From contig NZ_ATTI01000001.1 in the NCBI RefSeq assembly GCF_000419605.1, positions 1,522,501 to 1,586,500 of the forward strand: 64,000 nucleotides of DNA. The letters are read 5' to 3'. Origin of the DNA: Sphingomonas phyllosphaerae 5.2 (GTDB lineage: Bacteria; Pseudomonadota; Alphaproteobacteria; Sphingomonadales; Sphingomonadaceae). A program made the translations under genes and the position numbers. This document shows positions 37,322 to 45,951 of this stretch, piece after piece (within the stretch, counting starts at the first letter, position 1; every line of letters starts with the position of its first letter). The notes below the pieces were generated by a model that was not told the origin of the DNA, searched no databases, and worked only from the letters and a program-made list of their open reading frames with translations.

Positions 37322-40300
37322 TCAATCCGCCTCAATCATTCCTCGGATGCGGGTTGCCAGCGCGTCGATGGCGAAGGGCTTGGTGATCATCGACATGCCC
37401 GGGTCGAGGAAGCCGTTCGCGATGGTCGCATTCTCGGCATAGCCGGTCATGAACAGGACCCGGAGGTCGGGGCGCCGCTCGCGGGCCGCATCCGCAAGCT
37501 GCCGCCCGTTCAATCCCGGCAGACCTATATCCGTGACGAGCAGATCGATCCGCTGCTTCGATTGCAGGATCTTCAAGCCCGACGGTCCGTCGACGGCTTC
37601 GAGCGCACGATAGCCAAGCTCCTCAAGGACGTCGGTAACCAGGCCGCGGACCGCCGTCTCGTCCTCGACGACTAACACCACCTCGCCACGTTCGGCGCGG
37701 AGTTCGTCGCCGAGTTCAGGGCTATGGCTTTCCTCTTCCTCGCCCTCGCCATAGTGGCGCGGAAGATAAAGCTTGAACGTCGTGCCCTTGCCAACTTCCG
37801 AGTAGATCTTGGCATAGCCTTCGGACTGACGCGCGAAGCCGTAGATCATCGAAAGGCCCAGTCCGGTGCCCTGGCCGATCGGCTTGGTCGTGAAGAACGG
37901 TTCGAACGCCTTGGCGATCGTATCCTCGCTCATGCCCGTGCCGGTGTCGGTCACGCAGATGCAGACGTACTGCCCCGGGGTCACTTCGCGCTGCCGTGCG
38001 GCGTAGGCATTATCCAGATGAGCGTTGCAGGTCTCGATCGTGACCGCGCCGCCTTCGGGCATCGCATCGCGCGCGTTGATCGCGAGGTTGAGGATCGCGC
38101 TCTCGAGCTGGTGCGGATCGCAGAGCGTCTGCCACAGCCCTCCGGCCGTAACGATCTCGAGCCGCACGGTCTCGCCGATCGTCCGGCGCAGCAGTTCCTC
38201 CATGCCGGTGACGAGCCGATTGGCGTTGACCGGCTTTGGATCGAGCGGTTGGCGGCGCGAGAAGGCGAGCAGGCGATGCGTCAGCGCTGCGGCACGGTTC
38301 GCCGACGTGATCGCCGTCGTCGTATACCGCTCCATCTTGCTCAGATCGCCCTTGGCAAACTGACGCTGCATCATGTCCAGCGAGCCGATCACGCCGGTCA
38401 AAAGGTTGTTGAAGTCGTGCGCGATACCGCCGGTGAGCTGACCGACGGCCTCCATTTTCTGCGCCTGACGCAGCTGCTCCTGCGCCTGCTCCAATTCCGC
38501 GTCGCGCTCGCGATCGGCAGTGATGTCGCGTCCGACGGCATGGATCAGGTCGGCACCCGGCACTGCGGCCCACGAGAGGAAGCGATAGCTGCCGTCCTTG
38601 GCGCGGTAACGGTTCTCGAACTGGGAGATCGTGGTGCCTTGCGACAAGTCGCCGGCGGCGACCGCCGTGGAGCCGGTGTCGTCGGGGTGGACAAGCTCCA
38701 GAAACGAACGGCCGATCAGTTCGTGTTCGCTCCACCCGAACAAAGCCGTCCAGGCCGGGTTAACCGCGGTGATTGTTCCATCGAACCGCGCCACCAGCAT
38801 GATATCCGCAGACAGTCGCCACATGCGTTCGCGATCGGCCGTGCGCTCGGCAACCTGCGCCTCCAGGTTCTCGTTCAATGCACGCAGCCGCTCCTCGGCG
38901 CTGCGCCGTGCCGAGATATCGTTGAACAGGATGGCGACGCGACGATCGTCCGGTTTGCCGATCCGGAATGCGTACACGTCGAACCAGCGCCCGAGGGAGG
39001 CGGATCCCTGCTCGAAGCGTTCGGGTGCCCCGGTACGTGCTACGCGCCCGTAGATTTCGTACCAGCTCTCCTCGAGTGCCGGCGCCGCCTCGCGCAGCCA
39101 GCGGCCGAGCACGTCTTCGGCAAAGCCCGTTTGCTTGTGGAAGGCCGGGTTGGCCTCGATCACCCTGTAGTCGACCCGATCATCGCCTGCATCGAAGCGC
39201 ACTTCCACTACGCAAAAGCCGGACTCGATGGTTTCGAATAGCATTCGGTAACGCGCTTCACTCTCGCGCAAGCGATCACCCAAGCTGCGTTGCTCGGTGA
39301 GATCGAGCATGGCCCCGATCATGCGGACGGCACGGCCATCATCGTCGCGAAGCACGGTTCCGCGGTCAAACAAATGCGCATGGCTGCCGTCTGCGCGCCG
39401 GAAACGATATTCTGCCGACCAGTTCGTGCCATCGCCGTCGATCACGGCATGGATGCCGTCGCTCACTCGCTGGCGGTCATCGGGGTGGATATGTTCGATC
39501 CACCATTTGGCATCGGTTGCGCGCTCGGCGTGGCCGAACAACGTCTGCAACGCGGCGTTCCAGACGACGTGATCGTCGGCCATGCGCCAGTCCCAGATGG
39601 CATCGTTGGTGGCACGGGCCGCAAGCCGATACCGTTCCTCGACCTCGCGCAGCGCGTCGTCGGCTCGCCGCCGCTCCGTTTCGTCGCGCGCGATCTTGAG
39701 GTAGCCGATCTGTCGTCCGGCCCCGTCGTGCAACGGACGCATTGCGCCGTTGAGGAACACGCCGCCGCCGTCACGCCGCCGATGCCAGCGCACGTCTGGT
39801 GCCATGCCTTCCCGTCGAGCGATTTCGGATTCGATGATCGGCTGGCCTGCCTGCCTGTCTTCCGGCGTAAACAGGATGTCGCCCGAGCGCCCGATCACAT
39901 CCACCGCGGCATAACCGAAGGCGGCCTCGGCACCGGCAGACCAGCTCGTGACATGGCGTTCCATGTCGAGCGTGAGGATGGCGTAATCGCGCGCTCCGTC
40001 GAAGACGAGGCGCAGTCGCTCTTCGCTCTGACGAAGCTGCCGCTCGGCAAGCACCTGCCCGGTGATCTCGTTGCAGGGGCAGAAGAAGCCGGCGATCTGC
40101 CCGTCATCGCCGCGGACCGGCGTGTAGGAGAAGGCGAAATGCGTCTCTTCCGGGTAGCCGCGGCGATGCATGACCAAGGTAATGTCGTCCATGTGGACCG
40201 GCTCACCCGCATATGCCTGTTCGACGATGGGGACGAGGTCGCCACGGATCTCCGCCCAGACCGCGAGGAAATCCTTGCCCAGCGCGACCGGATGCTTGTC

Positions 40301-40528
40301 CGCCAGCACGGCGGCGTAGGCGTCGTTGTAGAGAAGGGTGCGCTGCTCACCCCAGGCGATGAACATGGCTTGTTTGGAGCCGAGCATCACGCTGACCAGC
40401 GTCTTCAGCGATTGCGGCCAGCTCTCGATCGATCGGAGCGGCGTTGCCGCCCAGTCGTGGTGCGCTGTCCGCGGGGCCATCTCGCCAAATCCACTGGCAA
40501 GCTGTTCACGGAACGAAGACGTCGACAT
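37322..40528 (-). CDS. Hybrid sensor histidine kinase with five PAS domains
   Basis: 1068 residues, no membrane span, so cytoplasmic. Five PAS/PAC units precede the kinase, ending respectively near CNEITGQV, IARDETERRR, MLDLTEQRS, LFNDISARRS and AVGRDITADRE. The kinase core has the H-box His in QLTGGIAHDFNNLLTGV, the N-box AINARDAMPEGG, G1 DTGTGMSED and G2 GTGLGLSMIYGF. A C-terminal receiver keeps the acidic pocket VVEDE and the phospho-Asp in LLVTDIGLPGLNG. The order resembles the bacterial PAS-rich kinase family that integrates light, redox or ligand signals. No partner regulator gene is adjacent. Confidence 0.92.
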   Translation of the reverse strand: MSTSSFREQLASGFGEMAPRTAHHDWAATPLRSIESWPQSLKTLVSVMLGSKQAMFIAWGEQRTLLYNDAYAAVLADKHPVALGKDFLAVWAEIRGDLVPIVEQAYAGEPVHMDDITLVMHRRGYPEETHFAFSYTPVRGDDGQIAGFFCPCNEITGQVLAERQLRQSEERLRLVFDGARDYAILTLDMERHVTSWSAGAEAAFGYAAVDVIGRSGDILFTPEDRQAGQPIIESEIARREGMAPDVRWHRRRDGGGVFLNGAMRPLHDGAGRQIGYLKIARDETERRRADDALREVEERYRLAARATNDAIWDWRMADDHVVWNAALQTLFGHAERATDAKWWIEHIHPDDRQRVSDGIHAVIDGDGTNWSAEYRFRRADGSHAHLFDRGTVLRDDDGRAVRMIGAMLDLTEQRSLGDRLRESEARYRMLFETIESGFCVVEVRFDAGDDRVDYRVIEANPAFHKQTGFAEDVLGRWLREAAPALEESWYEIYGRVARTGAPERFEQGSASLGRWFDVYAFRIGKPDDRRVAILFNDISARRSAEERLRALNENLEAQVAERTADRERMWRLSADIMLVARFDGTITAVNPAWTALFGWSEHELIGRSFLELVHPDDTGSTAVAAGDLSQGTTISQFENRYRAKDGSYRFLSWAAVPGADLIHAVGRDITADRERDAELEQAQEQLRQAQKMEAVGQLTGGIAHDFNNLLTGVIGSLDMMQRQFAKGDLSKMERYTTTAITSANRAAALTHRLLAFSRRQPLDPKPVNANRLVTGMEELLRRTIGETVRLEIVTAGGLWQTLCDPHQLESAILNLAINARDAMPEGGAVTIETCNAHLDNAYAARQREVTPGQYVCICVTDTGTGMSEDTIAKAFEPFFTTKPIGQGTGLGLSMIYGFARQSEGYAKIYSEVGKGTTFKLYLPRHYGEGEEEESHSPELGDELRAERGEVVLVVEDETAVRGLVTDVLEELGYRALEAVDGPSGLKILQSKQRIDLLVTDIGLPGLNGRQLADAARERRPDLRVLFMTGYAENATIANGFLDPGMSMITKPFAIDALATRIRGMIEAD

Positions 40529-40740
40529 GGGCGGGGCAAGATCTTTCGATTTGCGGATGCCAGCGCGGCCGGCGTGAGTGGCGCGATTTAGGCGCTTTCG
40601 ATCACCGCGTCACCTGTCGAACGTCTCTCTCTAATATACATCGGTGACATGCCAGCCGCCGGTTGCCGCGGTCGGCCGCAAACGGCGGCGAGCCGGGTAG
40701 CTGGAGCAGGACTGCTCCGCGAGGCGGGCCGGGTTCATTT

Positions 40741-41331
40741 TCAATACGGCGGCGTGACGCGGGCGCGTTGTTCCCGAGCGGCAGCCGTCCACCATGCGAG
40801 GTCGTCGGCGAAGCGCGGAAAGGAACGGGTCAGCGCGCCACCGCCGTCGCCGGTCGGACGACCCTCATCATCAAGCGCATGGCCGATACCGCCGACAGTG
40901 AGCGTGCTCGACACCACGACCATGCCCATCTCCGTAAGCGTACCGTGCCATGCGACGCTGGCGTGCGCTCCCGCGAGGCGCCCGGCCGAATAGCTGGCGA
41001 TCGCGGCGGGTCGCCAGAACCACTCTTCGAGGAAATGATCGGTCAGGTTTTTCAAGCCGGGTTGCTGACCCCAATTATACTCGCCCGTGACGAAGACGAA
41101 GGCGTCCGCGCCGCGGATCTTGCCGGCGAGTTCCTCGAGGGCGGAAGGCGCTTCGCCGTCCGGGTATTCCTTGTACATGCGATCGAGCATCGGCAGGCCG
41201 ACCGCCTTGGCATCGATCAACTCAGGTTCCGCGCCGCGTTCCGCGAAGGCGCGCACCAGATAATCGGCGAGGCGGATGCCCTGCCGATCGGATCGATACG
41301 AGCCGTAGAAGATCAGAATGCGGTCAGCCAT
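40741..41331 (-). CDS. NADPH-dependent FMN reductase family protein
   Basis: 196 residues with a flavodoxin-like fold. The FMN phosphate loop is GSYRSDRQGIRLADY and the conserved Gly-Glu-Tyr-Asn segment is FVTGEYNWGQQPGLKN, followed by SYSAGRLAGAHA. The family reduces FMN or quinones with NAD(P)H. It could in principle supply reduced flavin to the monooxygenase at 61713, but is 20 kb away and not linked by any signal. It appears monocistronic. Confidence 0.85.
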   Translation of the reverse strand: MADRILIFYGSYRSDRQGIRLADYLVRAFAERGAEPELIDAKAVGLPMLDRMYKEYPDGEAPSALEELAGKIRGADAFVFVTGEYNWGQQPGLKNLTDHFLEEWFWRPAAIASYSAGRLAGAHASVAWHGTLTEMGMVVVSSTLTVGGIGHALDDEGRPTGDGGGALTRSFPRFADDLAWWTAAAREQRARVTPPY

Positions 41332-41545
41332 CGGCCCTCCAGTAAAAACGGGTTGGCCCCCGGGGCGCCCGAACTATCTCGCAACTCGCGGTGAACGCTC
41401 GACCACCATCCGGATGACCTAACCGGGGATCTAAGCACCGCATACTTCGCCCCGCTAACCTTGATCTGCGACAATGTCAGCCCCCGCGAGCTTTTCTCAC
41501 GGCGAAGGACTGCCCAACGCCCGTAGGGTGAATCGGCCCCGGGGC

Positions 41546-42427
41546 CTATTGTGGTAGAAGCCGCGGGAACTCGGCCGGCACCTCGCGCGCAAGGAAGCCG
41601 ATCGGGCCACTGGTCGTCGCGACACGGCGACCGCTTTGGCCATGGAGCCATACGCCCCAGCCGGCTGCTGTCAATGGAGGGCTGCCCCTCGACAGCAAGC
41701 CTGCGATCGCCCCGGCGAGAACGTCGCCCGAGCCGCCGGTGGCCAGGCCCGTGCCGCCGCCGCCATAATGCAACAGGGTTCCGTCGGGATCGGCGATCAC
41801 GGTGTCGCTGCCTTTCAGCACCACGACCGCCCCGAAGTCCGCCGCAGCGGCGCGTGCAACCCGCTGCGGATCGGCGGCGACCTCTCCCTCGTCGCAATCG
41901 GCAAGGAGCGCCATCTCGCCGTAGTGAGGGGTCAGGATCAGGCGGCGGGAGAATGGCGCGGCTTCGTTGCGCAGGTCTTTCAGGCAACCGATCGCCATCG
42001 CGTCGATCACGATCGTAAGATCGTCCCGCTTTGTCCCCAGCGCGAGCCGAACGAGGTGAGATGCAGCGTCGGCATCGCCGATGCCCGGCCCGAGGACCAA
42101 CGTGTCGCAACCCTGGAGCGGACCCGCCAACGCCTCCCCGGCGTCGCTGATCTCGCCGTCGCTGTCTTCGGGCAACGCGATCGCGGCGGCTTCGGGGACG
42201 AGCAGGCCCAGTTGCAGCGCCGTCGACCGTGGCGTCGCCATCTGAAGCTTGCCGGCGCCGACGCGAAGCGCAGCCTCACCGGTCAGCCGCAGCGCGCCCG
42301 GCACCATCCGCGAACCGCCGATCGCGAGCACGCGCCCACGGCTGTTCTTGGTGGTTCCCTGACCGTGAACGGGCACCGGGTTGGCCGCGATCCAGGCGCT
42401 GTCGAGCGCAATCGGTTCGTCGTTCAT
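41546..42427 (-). CDS. nnrD: ADP/ATP-dependent NAD(P)H-hydrate dehydratase
   Basis: 293 residues of ribokinase-like fold covering only the dehydratase half of the usual two-domain repair protein. Visible motifs: SRGRVLAIGGS, GALRLTGEAALRVGAGKLQM, LVLGPGIGD, LTPHYGEMALL and the nucleotide/substrate site GGGGTGLATGGSGDVLAG. It dehydrates the damaged cofactor NADHX or NADPHX back to NAD(P)H. The epimerase (NnrE) domain is absent and not seen in the window. The start overlaps the stop of the phosphatase gene as ATGA, so the two are coupled. Confidence 0.88.
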   Translation of the reverse strand: MNDEPIALDSAWIAANPVPVHGQGTTKNSRGRVLAIGGSRMVPGALRLTGEAALRVGAGKLQMATPRSTALQLGLLVPEAAAIALPEDSDGEISDAGEALAGPLQGCDTLVLGPGIGDADAASHLVRLALGTKRDDLTIVIDAMAIGCLKDLRNEAAPFSRRLILTPHYGEMALLADCDEGEVAADPQRVARAAAADFGAVVVLKGSDTVIADPDGTLLHYGGGGTGLATGGSGDVLAGAIAGLLSRGSPPLTAAGWGVWLHGQSGRRVATTSGPIGFLAREVPAEFPRLLPQ

Positions 42428-43191
42428 CCTCGCACTCCTGCTGTTCGCTCGGGTTCGGCGGTCGCGGGTGCGGTGGCCGCTTCCAGATGTGAGACCATGT
42501 TGTAGCCGATCAGGGCCATCCCGCCTTCCTGGCCGAGGCCGGGATCAAACCGGTATTCCGTGACGGAGCAGTTCGCGACGTCACCCTCCCGGTCGATCGC
42601 GAGGATCTGTTCCTCCGAGAGGTTCTCGATGATGTAACGCAGGCATAGGACAACGACCTGATGCGCAACGATCATGACCCTCTTTCCGGGGTAATGAAGC
42701 GCGATCGTGTCCATGAGCGACCGCAGCCGGAAGATTACATCGCACCAGCTTTCGCCGCCGGGGGGGCGATGATAGAATTTGCCGAGCAGTTGTCGAAATT
42801 CGGCCTGGTCGGGGAAGACCGTCGCGACGCCCGCTACGGTGAGGCCGTCGAGAATACCGAATTCCTTCTCGCGCAGCCGCTCATCGACGCAAATCGGGGT
42901 GTCAGCAACCGCCCCGCCCGCGGAGCGGAAAAGTGACGCGGTGGCGCGGGCGCGATCATAGGGCGATGCGAGGATCACCTCGGGCCGTTCATCTTCCGCG
43001 CGTCCAGCGAAGGCCTCGCCCAGCGCCCTGGCCTGATCCTCGCCGCGATGCGAAAGGGCGATATCCACGTCGCGGGTCGACAATGCGATGCGTTCCGCCC
43101 CCTCGGCCATTGCGGCATCGCGGGCGAGGTTCCCTGCGCTTTCGCCATGACGGACGATCCACAACGTGCCTGGCCAGCGCGCCGCCTTCAT
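42424..43191 (-). CDS. Histidine phosphatase superfamily protein
   Basis: 255 residues from ATG 43191. The catalytic RHG motif is LWIVRHGESAGNL, the second phospho-pocket Arg lies in ASPYDRARAT, the acid Glu in RLREKEFGILDGL, and the second His in IVAHQVVVLC. The substrate is unknown; these residues and length fit a phosphoglycerate-mutase-like phosphatase. Upstream in-frame sequence to 43539 does not look coding and crosses the promoter of the opposite gene. It leads a two-gene unit with nnrD. The palindrome GAAAGCGCTTTC lies 2 bases before the start codon. Confidence 0.85.
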   Translation of the reverse strand: MKAARWPGTLWIVRHGESAGNLARDAAMAEGAERIALSTRDVDIALSHRGEDQARALGEAFAGRAEDERPEVILASPYDRARATASLFRSAGGAVADTPICVDERLREKEFGILDGLTVAGVATVFPDQAEFRQLLGKFYHRPPGGESWCDVIFRLRSLMDTIALHYPGKRVMIVAHQVVVLCLRYIIENLSEEQILAIDREGDVANCSVTEYRFDPGLGQEGGMALIGYNMVSHLEAATAPATAEPERTAGVRG

Positions 43192-43193
43192 AC

Positions 43194-43205
43194 GAAAGCG
43201 CTTTC
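43194..43205. promoter_or_regulatory. Palindrome GAAAGCGCTTTC, candidate LacI-type operator
   Basis: A perfect 12-bp palindrome with a central CG, the layout of many LacI/GalR-family operators. It overlaps the ribosome-binding position of the phosphatase gene, so occupation or hairpin formation would block translation or transcription. No LacI-family gene is in the window. Confidence 0.4.
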
Positions 43206-43386
43206 TAACGTAGATTGAATATTGAAGAGCGTCAAAGTAACCATTGTACAATCCCGGTATAGACACCGTCCCCGCCGTATAAAGCTCGCGGCCGGCTGCT
43301 CTGTTCCGAAGTGTGCGATAGGTGCCGGTCATGATCCCACAACTGGCCGCACGGCCGTTGATGCAGATCAAGATGCTGTAAATGCC

Positions 43387-43411
43387 GGAACTATCGTGGT
43401 CCAAAGTGTTT
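43387..43411 (+). promoter_or_regulatory. Possible EcfG-type (general stress) promoter
   Basis: GGAAC at 43387-43391 and GTTT at 43408-43411 are separated by 16 bases, matching the GGAAC-N16/17-cGTT pattern of alphaproteobacterial EcfG promoters. It lies 57 bases before the alcohol dehydrogenase start. The genes behind it (dehydrogenase, membrane protein, DUF892) are typical general-stress targets, which supports the call. Confidence 0.5.
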
Positions 43412-43467
43412 GACGGTGCATAACTGATCATCACGCTGCCGGGATATTCCGGGAAGGACGAACTCAT

Positions 43468-44616
43468 ATGTTGGCGATGAATTATCGCGGACCCTATCGC
43501 GTTCGGGTCGACGAGAAGCCGATGCCGGCGCTGCTCCATCCCGAAGATGCCGTCGTTCGCGTAACCCGCTCCTGCATCTGCGGCTCAGACCTTCATCTTT
43601 ATCACGGCATGGTTCCTGACACGCGGGTCGGGATGACGTTCGGCCATGAGTTCTGTGGCATCGTCGAGGAGGTCGGGCCACAGGTCCGCAATCTCAAAGT
43701 CGGCGATCACGTCCTGGTCCCGTTCAACATCGCCTGCGGAAAGTGTCACTTCTGCCAGCAGGGGCTGTTCGGCAATTGTCACGAATCCAACGCGCAGGCG
43801 ACCGCGGTCGGCGGGATCTACGGGTATTCGCATACCGCCGGCGGCTACGATGGCGGGCAGGCGCAATATGTCCGCGTTCCCTATGCCGATGTCGGGCCGA
43901 TGGTGATCCCGGACTGGATGGACCCGGACGACGCCGTCCTGCTGACCGACGTCGTGCCGACCGGATATCAGGCCGCGGAGATGGGCGGCATCCAGAAGGG
44001 CGATACGGTTGTGGTGTTCGGCGCCGGCCCGGTCGGGCTGATGGCGGCACGATCCGCCTGGCTGTTCGGCGCCGGCAGGGTGATCGTGATCGATCACCTC
44101 GATTATCGCCTCGAATTCGCGCGAACCTTCGCGCCGGCTGAAGTCTATAATTTCCGGGAGATCGACGATGTCGTCGTCTTTCTCAAGAAGCAGACCGACT
44201 CGCTGGGCGCAGACGTCTGCATCGATGCGGTAGGCGGGGACGCGGCAGGAAACGCGATCCAGACGTTGCTCGGTACCAAGTTGAAGCTTGAAGCCGGCAA
44301 CGCGATCGCGCTGCACTGGGCGATCAACTCCGTGAAGAAGGGCGGCGTCGTCTCGATCGTCGGCGTCTATGGCCCGACCGGAAACATCGTGCCGATCGGG
44401 AACGTCGTGAACAAGGGTATCACGATGCGCGCCAATCAGGCGTCGGTGAAGCGCCTGCTGCCGCGGCTGATCGAGCATATCCGCGTCGGCCACATCAATC
44501 CGAAGGCGATGATCACGCATCGCGTGCCGCTCACCGATGCCGCCGATGCGTACCACATGTTCTCCGCAAAGCTGGACGGCTGCATCAAACCCGTCCTGCT
44601 GCCGAATGGCGCGTGA
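43468..44616 (+). CDS. Zinc-dependent alcohol dehydrogenase (formaldehyde dehydrogenase-like)
   Basis: 382 residues of the medium-chain dehydrogenase family. The catalytic zinc ligands are in SCICGSDLH and FGHEFCG, and the structural-zinc loop is ACGKCHFCQQGLFGNC (Cys ligands). The Rossmann loop is VVFGAGPVGLMAA with VIVIDHLDYRLEFAR after it. The insert TPSLGADVCIDAVGGDAAG-like region and length fit the glutathione-independent formaldehyde dehydrogenase/threonine-dehydrogenase-like group. AAGGA precedes the ATG. It heads a three-gene group behind the possible EcfG promoter, suggesting detoxification under stress. Confidence 0.88.
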   Translation: MLAMNYRGPYRVRVDEKPMPALLHPEDAVVRVTRSCICGSDLHLYHGMVPDTRVGMTFGHEFCGIVEEVGPQVRNLKVGDHVLVPFNIACGKCHFCQQGLFGNCHESNAQATAVGGIYGYSHTAGGYDGGQAQYVRVPYADVGPMVIPDWMDPDDAVLLTDVVPTGYQAAEMGGIQKGDTVVVFGAGPVGLMAARSAWLFGAGRVIVIDHLDYRLEFARTFAPAEVYNFREIDDVVVFLKKQTDSLGADVCIDAVGGDAAGNAIQTLLGTKLKLEAGNAIALHWAINSVKKGGVVSIVGVYGPTGNIVPIGNVVNKGITMRANQASVKRLLPRLIEHIRVGHINPKAMITHRVPLTDAADAYHMFSAKLDGCIKPVLLPNGA

Positions 44617-44629
44617 AGGGGTAGCGAGA

Positions 44630-45232
44630 ATGAGCAAGGCCTTGATCGATACATCGACCGTGCCCGGCTGGGGCACGGATGCCGATCCGCAGAACGATCC
44701 CACCTATCCGATCCGCCATATCGAGGATCAGGAGACACGCGGGCTGGCGTGGGCGCGGCCCGCACTTCAAGAACCGGACGTCGAGATCCTCCGCTCGATC
44801 GAGCACAATCGGCTGCCGGCGGTGGTCGGGACGTCGACGCCGCCCAGCGGGCTAAGCGGGATGCTGCGTCGCTATGCCTTTCGTCGCAGCGAATCCGACT
44901 GGTGGCACTGGCTGCTGTTGATGGGGGCGGACCGCATCAACGTGGTGGAAGGCGTGGTCGCCGACCTGCGCACGGGCACCGTCCCGAACATCCCGGCGGA
45001 GATGGGCGCCAAGGCCGAATGGAAGCACAATCGCACCGGCTTCGTCACCAAGGTCGGCGTGCTCGCCGCCGCATCGCTGGGTGCCTTCCTGTTGTTGCGC
45101 GGCAGGAAGCGCGGCGATGGCGAAGCCCCGGCCGTCGTGGAGAGCCGGCCGATCACGCGCGGCGTTCAGGAGACGGCGTTAAGCGAGAATTTGCAGGCGC
45201 ACGGACGGGGTGACGATCAGCATCGCACGTGA
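44630..45232 (+). CDS. Hypothetical protein with one C-terminal membrane segment
   Basis: 200 residues from ATG 44630, 13 bases after the dehydrogenase stop. The N-terminal two-thirds is hydrophilic, with GWGTDADPQNDPTYPIRHI and a Trp-rich ESDWWHWLLLMGADRINVVE segment; a hydrophobic stretch VGVLAAASLGAFLLLRGRKR follows and anchors the protein with a basic edge. I do not recognise a named family. Its place between a stress-type dehydrogenase and a DUF892 gene suggests a membrane role in the same response. Confidence 0.7.
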   Translation: MSKALIDTSTVPGWGTDADPQNDPTYPIRHIEDQETRGLAWARPALQEPDVEILRSIEHNRLPAVVGTSTPPSGLSGMLRRYAFRRSESDWWHWLLLMGADRINVVEGVVADLRTGTVPNIPAEMGAKAEWKHNRTGFVTKVGVLAAASLGAFLLLRGRKRGDGEAPAVVESRPITRGVQETALSENLQAHGRGDDQHRT

Positions 45233-45290
45233 TCCCGTCGGCGCGCGTCGCGGCACTTTTCAGACCTTATTCCAGCGAGAGGAAACTATC

Positions 45291-45815
45291 ATGACGACTT
45301 CCAGTGACGCACTTCGCGAGTTGTTCATCGTCGGTCTTCGCGATGCGCATGCCGTCGAAAAGCAGGCGCTTTCGATCATGACGCCGCAGGTCTCCCGGAT
45401 CGAAAACTACCCGGAGGTGGCCGATCGCTTGCGCCTCCATATCGACGAGACCAACGATCAGATCCAGCGACTGGACGAGCTTCTCGCAACGTTCGACACG
45501 AGCGGGTCGACGTTGAAGGACATGGCGCTGAGCCTGTCCGGCGGCATGGCGGCGCTTGCCCATACGGTGGCGGGCGACGAGATCGTAAAGAATACCTTCG
45601 CCAATTACGCCTTCGAGCATTTCGAGATCGCCGCCTACAAATCGTTGATCACGCTGGCCGAGGACGCTGGCTTTTCGCAGGCGACGCCGTTGCTGACGCA
45701 ATCGCTCAACGAGGAGCAGAGCATGGCTGAGTGGATCGACAAGTCGTTGCCGATGGTCACCCGACGCTATGCCGAGTTGTACGCGGCCGAGGGCGCGTTT
45801 ACCGCCAAGGTATAA
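45291..45815 (+). CDS. DUF892 ferritin-like protein (YciE/YciF family)
   Basis: 174 residues, starting after GAGAGGAAACTATC. Four long helices carry the carboxylate/His pattern of the family: ELFIVGLRDAHAVEKQALS, LHIDETNDQIQRLDELL, FANYAFEHFEIAAYKSLI and TQSLNEEQSMAEWIDKSL. A di-iron centre is expected. Members are linked to stress resistance in enterobacteria and rhizobia. It closes the three-gene group behind the possible EcfG promoter. A second, more divergent member is at 33755. Confidence 0.88.
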   Translation: MTTSSDALRELFIVGLRDAHAVEKQALSIMTPQVSRIENYPEVADRLRLHIDETNDQIQRLDELLATFDTSGSTLKDMALSLSGGMAALAHTVAGDEIVKNTFANYAFEHFEIAAYKSLITLAEDAGFSQATPLLTQSLNEEQSMAEWIDKSLPMVTRRYAELYAAEGAFTAKV

Positions 45816-45951
45816 ATCGCTGTTGCCGATCAAGCCGCGCGCTGTCGACGAACCGTGCCGATCGGTACGGCGGCGGCGGCGCACGGTAGGCGGCGGCGGG
45901 GATATCGCATCGTCGGTGGCGGTTGTGTACGTGTGATCCCGGTGACAGCCG

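Noticed and set aside
37167..37334. Ala/Pro-rich ORF after the ligase gene
   Set aside because: It resembles neither Ku nor any known small protein and has no ribosome site.
40600..40640. CACCTGTCGAACGTC as a second copy of the sphingomonad short repeat
   Set aside because: Only a few bases match and the inverted structure is absent.
43192..43539. Upstream extension of the histidine phosphatase frame
   Set aside because: The sequence is not protein-like there and overlaps the promoter and start of the divergent dehydrogenase gene.
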